A DNA stretch of 16,186 nt from CAZSIA01 sp045126355 (GTDB taxonomy: Bacteria > Bacillota_I > Bacilli_A > Acholeplasmatales > Anaeroplasmataceae), in NCBI GenBank assembly GCA_045126355.1, contig JBGVOE010000057.1, positions 1 to 16,186 of the forward strand, written 5' to 3'. Shown piece by piece: positions 14,024 through 16,186 of the stretch. Under the pieces are notes generated by a model. That model saw only the letters and a list, made by a program, of their open reading frames with translations. It was not told where the DNA came from and made no database searches. Numbering within the stretch: the first letter of the stretch is position 1; each line of letters begins with the position of its first letter. Both the position numbers and the translations under genes were made by a program.

Positions 14024-15096
14024 CTTAACACACCATCCTTAACATAATTAACAATTTCAATAAAGTTATCATAATAACTACCATTTAAGATCTTAACCTT
14101 ATCCCATAAACCCGCTTCTTTTATAAAGTCACATAGTATTTCAAACATTTCTTTCCTAATTTCTAAATCACTATGCTTCATATATCTTATTCCGTCATCA
14201 ACAAACTTCCCATTAGGGTAAATTAGAAAAATTTTATCCCATTTATATAAAGAATTATATTTTATAGCTTCCACTTCTATTTTCAAATAATCAGATTCTG
14301 TTAAATCAAAATCTTTATCAGCTGAATAATATTTAGCGTACATCCTAGTAACCATGTTGTCTGTATCACCGAAAAATACTCCTTTATTTTTACAAGAGTT
14401 GATCATTGAATAAGTTAGATTATATTGTTCTAATAGAAACTTCATATAATCATCTTTAGTTAATTTTGTTTCTAAAACACTTGTTTCAATCATATCTTCT
14501 TTACCAAATTCTAAACTAGATGATGTATCAAAATACTTTGCTAAATCAGTAACTAATGTTGATTTTCCTTCACTAGCTGTTCCTGTAATTAAAATATTAT
14601 GAGAAAAGATATGTCTAAATGTAGGGACGATTTTATTCCAATATTTATATGGATTACTTCTAATTTCGGTAGCCGATATTTTATTATGTTCTCTATTTAA
14701 ATAAACGGCTTCTTCTCCACGTTTTTCTAATTGCTTAACATAATCAACTTCTCCTACATACCAAACTCTATTTTTAACATTATATTTTCTATAAATTGTA
14801 TTAAAATATTCTAACCACTTATCCCATCCATTTGGATAAGGTGCAATATCTAGATATGTTTCATCAATCATCACAACACTAACAAGGCTATCATTTTTAA
14901 AGAACTCTTTAATCCACTGATATCTTTTTACTAATGGCATATTATAACTTACTCCTCTATCATCATCACTACCACATACTATAACAATAACTCCAGCATC
15001 ACATTCTTTTTTAGCTTTAAATATTACATCTAAATGTCCTTGATGCATTGGTGCATAACATCCAAATGCAATCCCTACTTTATTACCACTTAACAT
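14020..15096 (-). CDS. nadR: NadR-like bifunctional NMN adenylyltransferase / ribosylnicotinamide kinase
   Basis: A 358-residue cytoplasmic enzyme with two domains. Residues 4-150 form the nucleotidyltransferase: GIAFGCYAPMHQGH with the HxxH type His18/His21, and ISATEIR at 140-146. Residues 165-358 form the kinase: Walker A TGTASEGKST at 171-180, then FFGDTDNMVTRMYAKYY. The kinase phosphorylates imported nicotinamide riboside to NMN and the first domain adenylates it to NAD. The N-terminal HTH repressor domain of enterobacterial NadR is absent, as in many Gram-positive versions. The frame opens at TTG 15111, but GGAGGT at 15104-15109 lies just before the ATG at 15094-15096, the true start in my view. 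A hairpin lies 30 nt before the start codon. Confidence 0.9.
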   Translation of the reverse strand: MLSGNKVGIAFGCYAPMHQGHLDVIFKAKKECDAGVIVIVCGSDDDRGVSYNMPLVKRYQWIKEFFKNDSLVSVVMIDETYLDIAPYPNGWDKWLEYFNTIYRKYNVKNRVWYVGEVDYVKQLEKRGEEAVYLNREHNKISATEIRSNPYKYWNKIVPTFRHIFSHNILITGTASEGKSTLVTDLAKYFDTSSSLEFGKEDMIETSVLETKLTKDDYMKFLLEQYNLTYSMINSCKNKGVFFGDTDNMVTRMYAKYYSADKDFDLTESDYLKIEVEAIKYNSLYKWDKIFLIYPNGKFVDDGIRYMKHSDLEIRKEMFEILCDFIKEAGLWDKVKILNGSYYDNFIEIVNYVKDGVLR

Positions 15097-15126
15097 AATT
15101 CTTACCTCCAAAATATAAATTAAAAA

Positions 15127-15186
15127 GCCAACAATAAACTATCAATTTGATTTATTACAACCTTATTTTAATAGTTTATTATTGGC
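15127..15186 (-). terminator. 16-bp hairpin with T tract between the macro-domain gene and nadR
   Basis: Arms of 16 nt (15186-15171 and 15142-15127; first arm GCCAATAATAAACTAT) pair over their full length on the minus strand with one U-G wobble, around a 28-nt loop, then TTTTTAATTT. On the plus strand the same position is a C-A mismatch. It begins 25 nt past the stop of the macro-domain gene and ends 30 nt before the nadR start. It is a terminator, or an attenuator if nadR-pnuC depends on read-through, since I find no convincing promoter after it. Confidence 0.75.
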
Positions 15187-15211
15187 CTTTGGTAAATTTT
15201 TTGTTTACATT

Positions 15212-16186
15212 TTAAAAACACTTTATTCCTAAATCATCTAATAATAAATTAATCTTTACTATTGATAATAAGTTTTCTCTTTTTTCCATACTTTTAATAA
15301 TTAACATAATTGCTTGTTCAAAGATATCACTAGTATTAAATGTATATCCAGCAGTAGCTAATAATTCTTTAGCTTCATTTAATGTTAAAGGAAGTACTAC
15401 ACATAATGTTAACGCAGTCTTTTTAGAAGGTGTTTCATAGTTTTTAATTTTTTGAAATAATTGTCTAGATATTTCAGCAGCTTTATAAACTTCAGCATCT
15501 GTAAAACCTAGTCTATCTATGTGATAAAATAATTTATTAGTAAAATTATCATCTAATGTTTTTAACCTACTAATTATATCTTTATTTTTCTTTATATCAT
15601 CTAAAGCGGAAATCTTCTCTTTAATTTGACTTGAAAAATGAATAGTACCATTAGTAGGAGCTAGTGGTATATTATGATATTCATAAAAAGCTTTTCTTTC
15701 AGCTAATGTTTTTCCGATTTTAGCATATAAATTTGCTTCTACATCTTCACTACTTATATATGATTTAATATTTTCAACTAATTTAGAAGATAATATGTAT
15801 GCATCGTCTGTATATACAACCAAGTATACTTTCATCTCATTTTCAAACAAAAATGAATTAATAGTATTAATAGCTATATTTAATGCCTTATCTTTAGGAA
15901 CGCCAAATGATCCAGTCGCAATAAGAGGAAAAGCTATTGATTTGACATTCATCTTCTTAGCAAGTTTTAGACAGTTGATATAACAGCTTTGTAAAATCTT
16001 TAAATCATTCTCATCATCTTTCCAATAAGGTCCTACTGTGTGAATAATATATTTGCAATCTAAATTATAAGCATTAGTAGCAATTGCATCACCAAAATCA
16101 CAGTGTTTAAATTTCTTACATTCATTTAAAAGATCTTCTTTACCTAATTCATGTATTCTTTTATCAATACTAGCTGAACCTGATAG
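15212..16186 (-). CDS. macro-domain protein with C-terminal helical domain (5' end outside the window)
   Basis: The frame is open to the window edge, so 324 residues are visible and the N-terminus is missing. Residues 1-140 are most of a macro domain, which binds ADP-ribose and in many members removes it from proteins or deacetylates O-acetyl-ADP-ribose. Marks: GSASIDKRIHELG at 3-15, FGDAIATNAYNLDCKYIIHTVGPYW at 31-55, and FPLIATGSFGVPKDKA at 86-101. The start of the domain, with the usual NaAN motif, lies beyond the edge. After a linker, residues 215-324 form a helical domain commonly attached to macro domains in Bacillota: FTDAEVYKAAEISRQLFQKI, PSKKTALTL, LNEAKELLATAGYTF and a closing INLLLDDLG. 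It looks like an HTH-like module of unknown role. Expected partners: nadR-pnuC downstream, possibly co-transcribed. Confidence 0.85.
   Translation of the reverse strand, partial: LSGSASIDKRIHELGKEDLLNECKKFKHCDFGDAIATNAYNLDCKYIIHTVGPYWKDDENDLKILQSCYINCLKLAKKMNVKSIAFPLIATGSFGVPKDKALNIAINTINSFLFENEMKVYLVVYTDDAYILSSKLVENIKSYISSEDVEANLYAKIGKTLAERKAFYEYHNIPLAPTNGTIHFSSQIKEKISALDDIKKNKDIISRLKTLDDNFTNKLFYHIDRLGFTDAEVYKAAEISRQLFQKIKNYETPSKKTALTLCVVLPLTLNEAKELLATAGYTFNTSDIFEQAIMLIIKSMEKRENLLSIVKINLLLDDLGIKCF

Noticed and set aside
15112..15211. NAD-binding or similar riboswitch upstream of nadR-pnuC
   Set aside because: The only structure is a single long hairpin with a T tract; I could not identify conserved riboswitch core bases or a second competing stem. 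A covariance search would be needed to revive it.
15212..15952. Treating the macro-domain gene as complete with ATG at 15952
   Set aside because: The frame continues upstream to 16186 with conserved macro-domain sequence (IIHTVGP and a glycine-rich loop), so that ATG is internal and the gene is cut by the window edge.
15795..15983. Plus-strand open frame of 62 codons
   Set aside because: Antisense to the macro domain, which continues in frame through this stretch to the window edge.
1..16186. CRISPR array, insertion sequence, integrase or att sites
   Set aside because: No regularly spaced repeats, no transposase or recombinase motifs and no long terminal inverted repeats were seen on either strand.
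1..16186. Mycoplasma-type code with TGA as tryptophan
   Set aside because: Tryptophans I checked are TGG, and TGA acts as a stop in several overlapping gene pairs (ATGA at 8177, 11911 and 14020).

Overview
The window is AT-rich throughout, and all 14 protein genes that I can support lie on the minus strand. Tryptophan is encoded by TGG (checked in the MATE and glycoside hydrolase genes), and TGA is used as a stop, so this is standard bacterial code rather than Mycoplasma code. The very low GC, AGGAGG-type ribosome binding sites, a lipobox lipoprotein, an SdpR/SdpI pair, YwaF-type membrane proteins and a cre-like box all point to a low-GC Bacillota or an Acholeplasma-like Mollicute relative. 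I cannot name the species.

Layout, in window coordinates (transcription runs from high to low). 161-1513: a long YwaF/TMEM164-like membrane protein. 1644-2565: sdpR-sdpI, with a consensus promoter and a likely operator. 2688-4103: MATE transporter. 4232-5437: iron-dependent alcohol dehydrogenase. 5547-7220: surface lipoprotein of the GH43 type with a cre-like box upstream. Most of these units are closed by a clear hairpin-plus-T-tract terminator, several of which pair better in the minus-strand RNA than in the plus-strand RNA.

7395-10802: the most unusual part, an apparently single four-gene operon. It starts with a DUF3990-type protein (ADP-ribosyltransferase-like toxin family), followed by an overlapping HTH partner, then 18 nt later a 7-TM protein with an outside C-terminal domain, then an overlapping two-TM zinc-ribbon protein. 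Its promoter carries a perfect 16-bp palindrome inside the -35/-10 spacer, an obvious candidate operator for the HTH partner.

11114-13180: a tightly overlapping three-gene operon of a secreted/membrane-anchored NAGPA-type phosphodiester glycosidase, a small four-TM protein and a second YwaF/TMEM164-family protein. 13292-15096: pnuC and nadR overlapping by 4 nt, together a nicotinamide riboside uptake and NAD synthesis unit. Just upstream a 16-bp hairpin with a T-tract separates nadR from 15212-16186, a macro-domain (ADP-ribose-binding) protein with a C-terminal helical domain whose start lies outside the window. NAD import and synthesis, ADP-ribose binding or removal, and a putative NAD-consuming toxin thus occur within about 8.8 kb; whether that is functional linkage or chance is unknown.

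I saw no tRNA, rRNA, CRISPR array, insertion sequence or integrase.
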